Virus record (IMG/VR): IMGVR_UViG_3300042806_000062
Coordinates: 1 to 64,000 of that record
DNA from: a virus
Reading direction: 5' to 3' (one strand)
DNA length: 64,000 bases
In this document: piece by piece, positions 6,322-13,355 of the stretch
Numbering within the stretch: the stretch's first letter is position 1
Layout of the letters: each line of letters starts with the position of its first letter
The notes under the pieces: generated by a model
What the model saw: the letters and a program-made list of their open reading frames with translations, nothing else
What the model was told of the DNA's origin: nothing
Database searches by the model: none
Position numbers and translations under genes: made by a program

Positions 6322-6772
6322 AGTTATCCTTTATTTCTTCTATATAGTCTGAACATATACCAAAGTATCCTAGATCTTTAATATACTTTGTACCCTGATT
6401 TTTTTCTGGTAATACAAGTATAGAGCAGTCAGAAATTTTTGGAGTTCCAGGGTATCCCCAAACAAATCCCTTGCTAGTCATAGTATAGTCATCCATATTA
6501 TGAAAGAAACAATGTAAATCATTTTCTACACAAGTTTCTAAAGACTTATAATCTTTACAGTGTATCCAAAGATTATCTTTTCTTTCTTTTAACCATTCTA
6601 AATCTATAAAATGATCTGGATCATCATGTCCTAAATATAATTGTCCAAGGTTAGTTCTTAAATCTATTTCTACTTCATACCCCGCAAAAATGGCTGCATC
6701 AATGTAGAAGGGGTTATTTTCATTTCTTGACACTGGACCATTTAAATTGCCACGATGGGATATGTATTTCAT
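6305..6772 (-). CDS. Glycerophosphodiester phosphodiesterase-like protein (155 aa)
   Basis: The N-terminus has the hallmark sequence of the GDPD/PLC-like barrel: ISHRGN at 4-9, ENNP at 18-21, YEVEIDLR at about 33-40 and LGHDDP at about 47-52, containing the catalytic His pair and acidic metal ligands. At 155 aa it is shorter than typical GDPDs (about 240), so the barrel may be minimal or incomplete. Within the glycan block it could hydrolyse or transfer a phosphodiester on a surface polymer; that is inference. Confidence 0.65.
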   Translation of the reverse strand: MKYISHRGNLNGPVSRNENNPFYIDAAIFAGYEVEIDLRTNLGQLYLGHDDPDHFIDLEWLKERKDNLWIHCKDYKSLETCVENDLHCFFHNMDDYTMTSKGFVWGYPGTPKISDCSILVLPEKNQGTKYIKDLGYFGICSDYIEEIKDNYVKTN

Positions 6773-7476
6773 TTTTCAGTCTGAACCCAAATCCATTGAC
6801 GATGGTTGTCTCCAGGACCAGTTGGTCTAATATCAGATTTATAATTTTTAAACCCTATCTTATTAATCAAATCATCTTTTAACTCTTCTTCATCAGTAAT
6901 GCTTACATCTGCATGACCATTTGTGCTTGCTGCTTCATAAACATTATCATAATATTTTGCAGTAGGAATTCCTTCTTTACCACCGTATCCCATTTGAAAA
7001 CAAAGTTTTCCACCTGGCTTTAAGACTCTATATGCTTCTTTTAATATATTAAATCTAATTTCATGTACACAAATATGTTGAAAGCAAATAACTGCAAACA
7101 TAACGTCATAAACATTATCTTCAATCATTGATAGATTATCTCCAGAGGTATGATATAAATTAGGAATATCAATATTGTTATATTCTAAATTTACCCTTGA
7201 CTTTTCTAGATTAATGTTAGATATATCTACTCCATCAATTCTTTTAAATCTATTATGAAACTTAACTAAATTTCTTCCTGGACCACACCCATAATCAAGG
7301 GCAATCATATCGGTTGTATCAAAGTCTTTAAAAAGGTATGTATCGTAATCTTTCCAGTCATTATGAGCGTCATAAGATCCAACAACTGGATCTTTAAATT
7401 GTAAACTCCATACAGCAGCATATTGATCATAATATTTATTTTGCATATTTAAATAATCTTGTTTATTTCTATTCAT
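6769..7476 (-). CDS. SAM-dependent methyltransferase (235 aa)
   Basis: Class I methyltransferase of the Methyltransf_11/25 type. Motif I is ALDYGCGPGRN (about 58-68), followed by DGVDIS for the SAM ribose, DVMFAVICFQHI as motif IV and an AYRVLKPGGKLCF motif typical of small-molecule methyltransferases. It overlaps both neighbours by 4 nt and probably acts on a sugar or lipid intermediate of the same pathway. A GGAG site lies 8 nt before the ATG. Confidence 0.8.
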   Translation of the reverse strand: MNRNKQDYLNMQNKYYDQYAAVWSLQFKDPVVGSYDAHNDWKDYDTYLFKDFDTTDMIALDYGCGPGRNLVKFHNRFKRIDGVDISNINLEKSRVNLEYNNIDIPNLYHTSGDNLSMIEDNVYDVMFAVICFQHICVHEIRFNILKEAYRVLKPGGKLCFQMGYGGKEGIPTAKYYDNVYEAASTNGHADVSITDEEELKDDLINKIGFKNYKSDIRPTGPGDNHRQWIWVQTEK

Positions 7477-8846
7477 TTGTTATTCTCCAAGTAGTAGTTT
7501 AAATCTTCAGGGGTTCCTATACCCCACATTTTTTCTATTTCTTTTACCCTTATCCTCTTACCATCTTCAATCGCTTGATTAAAAACAGGACAAACGTAAA
7601 ATTCATTATTAGTTCTTATATCTTTTTGTATCATATCTTCAGCATATTTTACATAATCTGATCCATGCTTCCAGTAATAAATTCCTACTGTTGCATTATC
7701 TGATATAGGATTCTTTTCTGCTACCTTTGATACAAAGCCGTTATCACCAATTTTGGCATAAGACCATTTAGGATGTGTAGCCTTAAAGGTTAGAATCCCA
7801 CCATCTATCTCGTCAGCATCAAAGGCGTAAAGACACTCATTACTATTCCATTCTACAATTTGATCAGAGTTTGCAATCAATAAAGGTTCATTGCTATTTA
7901 TATATTCTTTTGCCAATAAGGTTGTTACTGCAGCACCTTCTGTTATTCCATTTATTGTTACAATGTCGCATCCTGGCTTGATTAAGTTTAAGACTTGCTT
8001 TAAGTTATATTTATGAAAATGTTCTTCTTGAACTATAAACACATAATGAGCATCTATATTTAAATTATCTACTACGACTTGAATCATTGGCTTACCGTTG
8101 ACTTCAATTAATGGCTTAGGGAATGTATATCCTGCTTGTGCAAATCTAGATCCAGCACCAGCCATAGGAATTAAAACATTCATCTTTTCATTTTTCCAAG
8201 GCACTTCTTTTTTCCCTTTCATTTGTAACCTATCTATCATATCAAAGAACTTGTCCTTAAGTAGATCATCTGCGTCCTTAATGCCGTATAGGTGCCCTCC
8301 AGAGGCTATAGCGCCCTGTCTGCCAATATGGGAGTCTTCTACTATTACTGTATTTTGAGGCAAGGCATTTAATGCTGTCATACATTTCCAGTACATTTCA
8401 GGGTATGGTTTATGATGCTTTACATCTTCATTACTAACTATATATTCTATATATCCTAATACTCCAATGGCATTTAATGCTGTTATGATAGTTTCTCTAA
8501 TAGAATTACTTGCTACCGCAATTTTCCATCCATCTTTCTTTAACTGCTTTATTATAGATATTGCTGTTTTATTTTCTGGAAGTTTTTGTAATATATCTAT
8601 GGTCTGTCTTTGTTTTTCTTTCCATACCTGATCGTGATACTCTACTGGAAGTCCTTTTAATTCTGTTAACATTTTTAATTTCATAGTAGTTCCAAGACCA
8701 TCATATTTTGACAAATGTTCTTCTCTAGTAACAACAAACTTAGGGTTAATCTTTATAAGAGCACTATTTAGTGCGTCATAGTGAACATCTCTAGAGTCAA
8801 TTAGAACTCCATCAAGATCGAATATAACTAATTTATTATCGTACAT
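7473..8846 (-). CDS. HAD phosphatase fused to sugar nucleotidyltransferase
   Basis: A two-domain 457-aa protein. Residues about 4-200 form a HAD-superfamily hydrolase: FDLDGVLIDS carries the nucleophile Asp and acid/base Asp, then VASNS, KPYPEMY and VIVEDSHIG give motifs II-IV. Residues about 222-457 form a GT-A-fold nucleotidyltransferase: the signature is LIPMAGAGSRF, with the substrate Lys in TFPKPLIEV and metal-binding LIANSDQ. The fusion could dephosphorylate and then nucleotidylate a sugar, yielding a donor for the neighbouring glycosyltransferases. ATG at 8846 is chosen because the HAD motif begins 3 residues later; the longer frame to 8906 would overlap the upstream gene by 71 nt. Confidence 0.85.
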   Translation of the reverse strand: MYDNKLVIFDLDGVLIDSRDVHYDALNSALIKINPKFVVTREEHLSKYDGLGTTMKLKMLTELKGLPVEYHDQVWKEKQRQTIDILQKLPENKTAISIIKQLKKDGWKIAVASNSIRETIITALNAIGVLGYIEYIVSNEDVKHHKPYPEMYWKCMTALNALPQNTVIVEDSHIGRQGAIASGGHLYGIKDADDLLKDKFFDMIDRLQMKGKKEVPWKNEKMNVLIPMAGAGSRFAQAGYTFPKPLIEVNGKPMIQVVVDNLNIDAHYVFIVQEEHFHKYNLKQVLNLIKPGCDIVTINGITEGAAVTTLLAKEYINSNEPLLIANSDQIVEWNSNECLYAFDADEIDGGILTFKATHPKWSYAKIGDNGFVSKVAEKNPISDNATVGIYYWKHGSDYVKYAEDMIQKDIRTNNEFYVCPVFNQAIEDGKRIRVKEIEKMWGIGTPEDLNYYLENNK

Positions 8847-9495
8847 TGGCTGGCTTCGGTCCCGCATGTCTATGCCATTTGTTATGTCTAACAATAGCAC
8901 CTCCATTGCATTTCATTACATACTTATTACGAACCCTCATTGACCACTCAACATCTTCTTCTTCGTCCCAACCACGACTTTCATCAAGAGGCTCTTCAAT
9001 CATTACGTGTTTTTTAACAATAAAGAATCCACCTGAGATATACATATACTCTGTTTGAGACCAATCGTCATAATTCAAAGACCAGGCTCTTCCATAACCA
9101 GGCTTGTCCCACAAAGACCAATCCATAGGATTACGCATCCCTGTAATTAGAAACTGAGGACAGGAACATATATCCCAATCAGTTCCAAATTTTTTAAAAC
9201 TTTCATACCAATTTTGATCAAAAACGTGGTAGTCATGCATTAAAACTATATTTTCATACTTAGATTCTTTAACTAAAACATTCTTCTTTCTTGTGATCCA
9301 CATTGGTTTTTGACTTTCATCAAAGTCTACCTTACGAATATCTGGTCCATCTATACCTTCACTATCTCCACCACCAACAAATAGTATTTCATATTCTGGA
9401 ATACTTAAATCACGAATGCTTTTTATAATGTGCAATAGTCTATCTTTATCTTGATATGTTGTTATTATTCCAAATGTCCATTGGATATCATTCAT
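8836..9495 (-). CDS. Glycosyltransferase family 2-like protein (219 aa)
   Basis: The protein starts with the GT2-like strand FGIITTYQDKDRL, then IPEYEILFVGGG. The usual DxD is represented by MHDYHVFD, followed by GGFFIVKK and the late acidic motif DEEEDVEWSMR, matching the ED motif of the catalytic base. It is the first gene of the glycan block, starting inside the end of ftsZ with an AGGA site before ATG at 9495; a TTG two codons upstream is less likely. Substrate unknown. Confidence 0.8.
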   Translation of the reverse strand: MNDIQWTFGIITTYQDKDRLLHIIKSIRDLSIPEYEILFVGGGDSEGIDGPDIRKVDFDESQKPMWITRKKNVLVKESKYENIVLMHDYHVFDQNWYESFKKFGTDWDICSCPQFLITGMRNPMDWSLWDKPGYGRAWSLNYDDWSQTEYMYISGGFFIVKKHVMIEEPLDESRGWDEEEDVEWSMRVRNKYVMKCNGGAIVRHNKWHRHAGPKPANVR

Positions 9496-10417
9496 TGTCA
9501 AATCCTGTTGCTATAACTGTTACACGAATTTGATCTTCTAAAGTTTCATCTACTACTGTACCAAAAATTATATTTGCATCTTCATGAGCATTATCAGATA
9601 CTGCAGTTGTTATTGTTGAAACTTCAGCCATTGTGATATTAGAGGATGATGCAATTGAAAGAAGAATACCTTTTGCACCCTTTAAATTAACATCTAAAAT
9701 AGGGCTAGTCGTTGCTGATTCTGCTGCTTGATCTGCTCTATTCTTTCCTTCTCCAAATCCAAGACCCATGAATGCTGTTCCTGCGTTCTCCATTACACGT
9801 CTTACGTCTGCAAAGTCCACGTTAATAAACCCAGGGGTAGTAATTAAATCAGTAATAGAGGCAATACCTTTTAATAAAATAGTATCTACTTCTTCAAATG
9901 CTTCTGTCATGGTTACTTTTGGATCTAATAATGTTAATAAGTTTTCATTTGGTATTACTATAATAGTATCTACATTTTCTTTTAATTTTTCTATACCCGC
10001 CAAGGCTTTATTCATTCTTTGTTTGCCCTCAAAAAAGAATGGAGTAGTAACAATACCTATTGTTAATGCACCAACATCTTTTGCTGCTCTTGCAACTACT
10101 GGAGCACTTCCAGTACCAGTTCCCCCACCCATTCCTGCTGTAATAAATACCATGTCTGAACCAAAGACTATATCTTTTATATCTTCTACATTTTCTTCTG
10201 CTGCAAGTCTTCCTTGTTCTGGATCAGCGCCTGCACCAAGTCCTTTAGTAACATTACGACCAATGTCTAATTTTATATTTGCTGTACTTGTAACTAATGC
10301 TTGAGCATCTGTATTTAATGCAACAAACTCAACTCCAGATAGTCCCATATCTGACATACGATTGACAGCGTTAACACCACCACCACCGCATCCTATGATT
10401 TTAATATCTGCTAACAT
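9488..10417 (-). CDS. ftsZ: FtsZ-family tubulin-like GTPase
   Basis: A 309-aa protein clearly of the bacterial FtsZ family rather than the divergent phage tubulin PhuZ. It has the N-terminal IKIIGCGGGGVNAVNRM strand, the tubulin signature GGGTGTGSAP at 97-106, and the catalytic T7 loop NVDFADV (199-205) needed for GTP hydrolysis upon polymerisation. It ends at RVTVIATGFD, where the FtsZ core normally ends, so the flexible linker and C-terminal peptide that bind FtsA, SepF and ZipA are absent. It should therefore polymerise or co-polymerise but not anchor to the host divisome. An AAAAGG site precedes the ATG. The role (blocking host division, or a phage filament) is inference. Confidence 0.97.
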   Translation of the reverse strand: MLADIKIIGCGGGGVNAVNRMSDMGLSGVEFVALNTDAQALVTSTANIKLDIGRNVTKGLGAGADPEQGRLAAEENVEDIKDIVFGSDMVFITAGMGGGTGTGSAPVVARAAKDVGALTIGIVTTPFFFEGKQRMNKALAGIEKLKENVDTIIVIPNENLLTLLDPKVTMTEAFEEVDTILLKGIASITDLITTPGFINVDFADVRRVMENAGTAFMGLGFGEGKNRADQAAESATTSPILDVNLKGAKGILLSIASSSNITMAEVSTITTAVSDNAHEDANIIFGTVVDETLEDQIRVTVIATGFDNE

Positions 10418-10420
10418 GTA

Positions 10421-10819
10421 TTAAACCTTTTTATTTCTTTTTGCTAGCAGTTGGTCAAAATCTTTAACTTTTGTATCGCCAAGATATCCCCAAGCATATC
10501 CTTGATCAATCATTGCAAGGTTTAGGTTTACATCATCAACAAATAACCATCCAAGAATTCTTCCATATTTTTCTGATGAATCCATTTTTTCAGTTTTGAT
10601 AATTACAGTTTTTGCATGTGCCAATGCTTTTTTAAGCCATTCTTTTGATTCTAATCCAAGTTTCTTTTCATATAGATCTTTAGTTCTAGATTCTGGGGTA
10701 TCTATGCCAGCCAGTCTAACTCTTGATGAAAATGATATATCAAACCCAAGATCAATTTCAACATCAATCGTATCTCCATCTACTACGGCTGTTACTTTTT
10801 TTACATGATATTCATACAT
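10421..10819 (-). CDS. Thermonuclease (SNase-like, 132 aa)
   Basis: Staphylococcal nuclease domain: VVDGDTID with the calcium-binding Asp, RLAGIDTPES with catalytic Arg and Asp, and EKYGRILGWLF with the second Arg. There is no signal peptide, so it acts inside the cell, perhaps on host DNA or RNA. The open frame extends to a GTG at 10843, but TATAAT lies exactly 6 nt before the ATG at 10819, which also begins the domain properly (MYEYHVKK); a leaderless start at 10819 is preferred. Confidence 0.88.
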   Translation of the reverse strand: MYEYHVKKVTAVVDGDTIDVEIDLGFDISFSSRVRLAGIDTPESRTKDLYEKKLGLESKEWLKKALAHAKTVIIKTEKMDSSEKYGRILGWLFVDDVNLNLAMIDQGYAWGYLGDTKVKDFDQLLAKRNKKV

Positions 10820-10825
10820 GTTATT

Positions 10826-10831
10826 ATTATA
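10826..10831 (-). promoter_or_regulatory. -10 box of a probable leaderless promoter (thermonuclease)
   Basis: TATAAT (10831-10826, minus strand) overlaps the stop codon of the protease gene and is followed by AATAAC and ATG. No -35 is evident; AAGG lies 13 nt before the ATG, too far for a normal ribosome binding site. Confidence 0.5.
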
Positions 10832-11333
10832 CCTTACTTCCACAGGGTATATTCCTAATATTTACTAGGTCTTCTTCTGTTAATACCTGATTTTTTGACT
10901 CGTAAGGATACATCAAGGAGTTTGGATCATCGCTATGATCAAGTCCTATTCCATGCAATATTTCATGAAGCAGAACATTTTTATTTTTCGTAAACATAGA
11001 TATATAAACATTGTCTATTCTTGCTTCATTATAACTATCCATTAATATAGTTCTTCCTAATATATTAGAATCCTTAGATCCTAAATAATATATTTCCATA
11101 TGAGGTTGCTTTTTCATAGACTTTTTCCACTTTCTAAAAGTAAAATTAGATATAGTCTCTATGTATCTAATGGTAGGGATTATTTCATCTTTTTTATAGT
11201 CATCATAGACATAAAATAGTTTACAATCTCTCCATGTTATTTTACCGTGCTTATTTTCTATATATGTGTCAGCAAAAGATATTGAGGGTAGAAATGATAT
11301 TACTAACGATAGTATTATTATTTTAAGTTTCAC
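10827..11333 (-). CDS. Secreted matrixin-like zinc metalloprotease
   Basis: A 168-aa preprotein. Residues 1-21 form a signal peptide (Lys-containing start, hydrophobic core, cleavage likely after SFA). The zinc site HEILHGIGLDH (123-133) matches the metzincin HExxHxxGxxH, and SLMYP (139-143) is the Met-turn, so all catalytic features are present. The domain is about 145 aa, close to a minimal matrixin core without a propeptide. It should cleave proteins outside the cytoplasm; envelope proteins of the host or of neighbouring cells are possible targets. The start is GTG with GGGG about 7 nt before it. Confidence 0.88.
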   Translation of the reverse strand: MKLKIIILSLVISFLPSISFADTYIENKHGKITWRDCKLFYVYDDYKKDEIIPTIRYIETISNFTFRKWKKSMKKQPHMEIYYLGSKDSNILGRTILMDSYNEARIDNVYISMFTKNKNVLLHEILHGIGLDHSDDPNSLMYPYESKNQVLTEEDLVNIRNIPCGSKV

Positions 11334-11533
11334 TAGTTACCCCTATATTGTCTTTCTTCATTTAAATGTTTTAACATTTTTTGAGCATATTCTTTACCTC
11401 TTAAATCATCCATAAATAATACTATTTCTTCTGCCATTTCAAATGGTTTTATATGATACTTAACATCTTGTAAATGTTCTATAAATTCTGCAAGTTCATT
11501 AACACGATAGTCTTTATGTTTACGAATCTGCAC
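11333..11533 (-). CDS. Small helical hypothetical protein (66 aa)
   Basis: Not recognised. Charged and fully helical in appearance, with no signal or membrane segment. It overlaps the 88-aa basic gene by 14 nt and the protease gene by one base, so it is co-transcribed with the protease. Confidence 0.6.
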   Translation of the reverse strand: MQIRKHKDYRVNELAEFIEHLQDVKYHIKPFEMAEEIVLFMDDLRGKEYAQKMLKHLNEERQYRGN

Positions 11534-11786
11534 TCGCTGTTGATTTCTTTAATTGACCAGTTCTAATGCCATGTTTATATGCAAGGTTTGCTGCTTTTCT
11601 ACGAGCCTTTCTAGCAGCACGTTTTTTTGCAGGATCCCATGAAGCGGCCTTGTCTGGTCTTTTGATTAAATTATAACCACCACGACTTCTTCCAGTTGCT
11701 CCAATGTTTGGTTCTTTTGGATTTTGCTTTATTGCCTTACCATTTGCTCTGTTAGTATTTCTATCAGATGTTTTCTTTTGTGCCAT
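11520..11786 (-). CDS. Very basic Lys/Arg/Ala-rich protein (88 aa)
   Basis: Not recognised by family. The protein is strongly basic throughout, with a flexible N-terminal half (GRSRGGYN) and an Ala/Lys/Arg-rich helix after DPAKKR. The composition suggests nucleic-acid binding, for example DNA compaction or RNA binding; this is inferred from composition only. A GGAG site lies 8 nt before the ATG. Confidence 0.6.
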   Translation of the reverse strand: MAQKKTSDRNTNRANGKAIKQNPKEPNIGATGRSRGGYNLIKRPDKAASWDPAKKRAARKARRKAANLAYKHGIRTGQLKKSTASADS

Positions 11787-11801
11787 TACATTTCTCCATT
11801 C

Positions 11802-12086
11802 TCATACCTTTATACCCTTTTTTAATAATTTATATTTACTGTATGTCATAACACTAACCTTTATAATATCACTATTTTTATCTAAATAAAATTTTGAATC
11901 AGTTGTTAAAAGCACAATAGAACTTTTATCTTTTAATAAAATAACTATTGCATATTTTTCTTTTTCTTCTTGTAATTTATTTAAAGAATTTGTTTTTAAG
12001 TCTTTGTCTAAGTATAAACTGTTTTCTTGTGCAAATGATGGAAAACTAATTAAAGATAAAAAAAGTGTTAATGCTATTTTTTTCAT
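11802..12086 (-). CDS. Small secreted protein (94 aa)
   Basis: The first 19 residues are a classical signal peptide (MKKIALTLFLSLISF then PSFAQ, cleavage likely after SFA). The mature part is about 75 residues, Lys/Ser/Leu-rich, with no recognised motif and no Cys. It lies close to the second secreted protein (10827-11333), so the two may act together outside the membrane. Confidence 0.65.
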   Translation of the reverse strand: MKKIALTLFLSLISFPSFAQENSLYLDKDLKTNSLNKLQEEKEKYAIVILLKDKSSIVLLTTDSKFYLDKNSDIIKVSVMTYSKYKLLKKGIKV

Positions 12087-12265
12087 ACGTTTTCTCTATC
12101 TAATGGAGTTGGAGCAGTAACCAAAGTACCACACTCTGCACATTCTGAGTCTAGTAAATATTGCTCTATATTATATTCTTCATCAAATGTAACTAAAACT
12201 TTAAATATATTAGTACCACAAATAGGGCATACGCTTGTTGGTATTCCTCTTGCGTTTAATGACAT
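12083..12265 (-). CDS. Zinc-ribbon protein (60 aa)
   Basis: Two CxxC knuckles, CPIC (13-16) and CAEC (42-45), about 26 residues apart, form a rubredoxin-type zinc ribbon. It overlaps the secreted-protein gene by 4 nt. Target unknown. Confidence 0.7.
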   Translation of the reverse strand: MSLNARGIPTSVCPICGTNIFKVLVTFDEEYNIEQYLLDSECAECGTLVTAPTPLDRENV

Positions 12266-12359
12266 ACTTCTTCTTTCTTAAATGCTCGTAAATTCCTGGT
12301 TCTGTAAATACCATCATACCTGAAAATATTCCTATTGTCAACAAAAATTCCCAAATCAA
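12210..12359 (-). CDS. Possible small membrane protein (49 aa)
   Basis: An open frame starting with TTG at 12359, with AGAGG 6 nt upstream and only one base after the stop of the preceding gene. The product has one hydrophobic helix (WEFLLTIGIFSGMMVF), then TEPG and a Lys/Arg-rich tail, as expected of an N-out single-pass protein. It overlaps the zinc-ribbon gene by 56 nt, so only the membrane part may be under selection. Confidence 0.5.
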   Translation of the reverse strand: MIWEFLLTIGIFSGMMVFTEPGIYEHLRKKKYVIKRKRNTNKRMPYLWY

Positions 12360-12360
12360 T

Positions 12361-12495
12361 TTAACCTCTAGTGTCAGACCAAGATGCCCAGTTTAAATTA
12401 GATGTCCTAACCTTTTCTGCAAATGACATTCCACAAGTACAGGCAATATCTTTAAGCCTTTTACAATCTTGACAGTAATTTGATTCTTCACTCAT
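12361..12495 (-). CDS. Small Cys-rich protein, probably zinc-binding (44 aa)
   Basis: The 44-aa product has CQDC at 8-11 and CTCG at 19-22, giving four Cys within 14 residues and a probable zinc or structural metal site; the C-terminus ends WASWSDTRG. TATAAT lies exactly 6 nt before the ATG with a -35-like TTGCCT 17 nt further up, so the message is probably leaderless. Family not recognised. Confidence 0.65.
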   Translation of the reverse strand: MSEESNYCQDCKRLKDIACTCGMSFAEKVRTSNLNWASWSDTRG

Positions 12496-12501
12496 ATATA
12501 A

Positions 12502-12530
12502 ATTATACCTCTTTAAGGTGTTTTAGGCAA
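12502..12530 (-). promoter_or_regulatory. Promoter for leaderless small gene 12361-12495
   Basis: On the minus strand TTGCCT (12530-12525), a 17-nt spacer and TATAAT (12507-12502) are followed by 6 nt and the ATG, so the predicted start site coincides with the start codon. Confidence 0.65.
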
Positions 12531-12582
12531 CCCACCAGCCAAAAACCTCCAGCCCTAGATCCCCTAAGCCAGATTCCCCTCA
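12531..12582 (-). other. G-rich intergenic segment, possible G-quadruplex
   Basis: Between the holin-like gene and the 12502 promoter the minus strand is rich in G runs (GGGG, GGGG, GGG, GGG plus several GG) with few C, unlike the AT-rich surroundings. No hairpin with a U tract pairs these runs. A G-quadruplex in the nascent RNA is possible. Confidence 0.35.
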
Positions 12583-12585
12583 GTA

Positions 12586-12870
12586 TTAATTTGCTTTCTT
12601 ATCTACTGAGTTAAATGCATTATTGATTTCATCGATGCTTAGTCTTCCATCATCAATGAATCCTCGTGCTAGTTTTTCAACTACTGTAGCAACACCTAGA
12701 GTTCCTGCAAGAATTATTGCACTCATAGTATCTATACCAATAATTGCACCAGCACCAATAACTCCAAGTCCATTGGCTGCAAATACAGCGATTATTCTAA
12801 GTAGAATATTTTTAATACCGCTAACTGCTCCCATTGCCTTTTCGTCATCTAGTTTTGTTTCTTTTGCCAT
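12586..12870 (-). CDS. Holin-like membrane protein (94 aa)
   Basis: Two hydrophobic helices (about 21-46 and 51-70) rich in Gly and Ala are followed by a charged C-terminal tail (DDGRLSIDEINNAF), matching small phage membrane proteins usually called holins in actinophages. The start is ATG at 12870, preceded by GGAG and just after the upstream stop; an earlier in-frame start at 12909 lies inside that gene and is unlikely. Its location two genes past the endolysin supports a role in timing lysis. Confidence 0.7.
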   Translation of the reverse strand: MAKETKLDDEKAMGAVSGIKNILLRIIAVFAANGLGVIGAGAIIGIDTMSAIILAGTLGVATVVEKLARGFIDDGRLSIDEINNAFNSVDKKAN

Positions 12871-12872
12871 TA

Positions 12873-13355
12873 TTATTCTCCTTCCCTTATTCGTATAGTT
12901 ATTAGCCATACAAACAAGACAGTTATAATTGCATACCCTACGATAGTTTTTGCACTACCCTCGAGTACTAGCCATGCTGCGAACATACCTAGTAATGTCC
13001 ACAATTGGTTTAATGTTTCTACAAATGCTTCTACTAGCCATGCCCATATAAATTTAACTACTGTCCATACTTTATTTAGTATCCATAGAATTAATTTCCA
13101 GGTATTAATAAATACCCATTTAATTGCATTCCAGATACTTGTAATAATCCAGGTAATAACTTGAGTACCTTCATTAACTACCCCAACTATTCCTTTATAT
13201 ATACCTTTAAGTATCTTCCAAATAAGATTAAGAACATATTTAATTACCGCCATAACCTTGATTAGAATAAACTTAACTAGGTTTATGGGTAACATAACTA
13301 CGAACTTAACTGCTTTGAAGATAAACTTAAAAGGTTTTAGTATTGCCTTTATCAT
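12873..13355 (-). CDS. Trp/Lys-rich membrane-active protein (160 aa)
   Basis: Family not recognised. Residues 1-130 consist of repeated short hydrophobic or amphipathic segments spaced by Lys and rich in Trp ([35 protein letters not shown]), followed by a clear transmembrane helix near 138-153 and a charged C-terminus (RIREGE). The pattern resembles in-plane amphipathic helices that disrupt membranes. Between the endolysin side and the holin-like gene, with a GGAGG site, it may be a second holin or lysis effector. Confidence 0.7.
   Translation of the reverse strand: MIKAILKPFKFIFKAVKFVVMLPINLVKFILIKVMAVIKYVLNLIWKILKGIYKGIVGVVNEGTQVITWIITSIWNAIKWVFINTWKLILWILNKVWTVVKFIWAWLVEAFVETLNQLWTLLGMFAAWLVLEGSAKTIVGYAIITVLFVWLITIRIREGE

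Noticed and set aside
9768-10304. 178-codon open frame on the plus strand, antisense to ftsZ
   Set aside because: It mirrors the codon structure of ftsZ, has no ribosome binding site, and its Ser/Ile/Val-rich product is typical of an antisense shadow.
9488-10417. PhuZ-type phage spindle tubulin
   Set aside because: The sequence follows bacterial FtsZ throughout the core, no nucleus-forming jumbo-phage genes are present, and it lacks the acidic C-terminal tail described for PhuZ.
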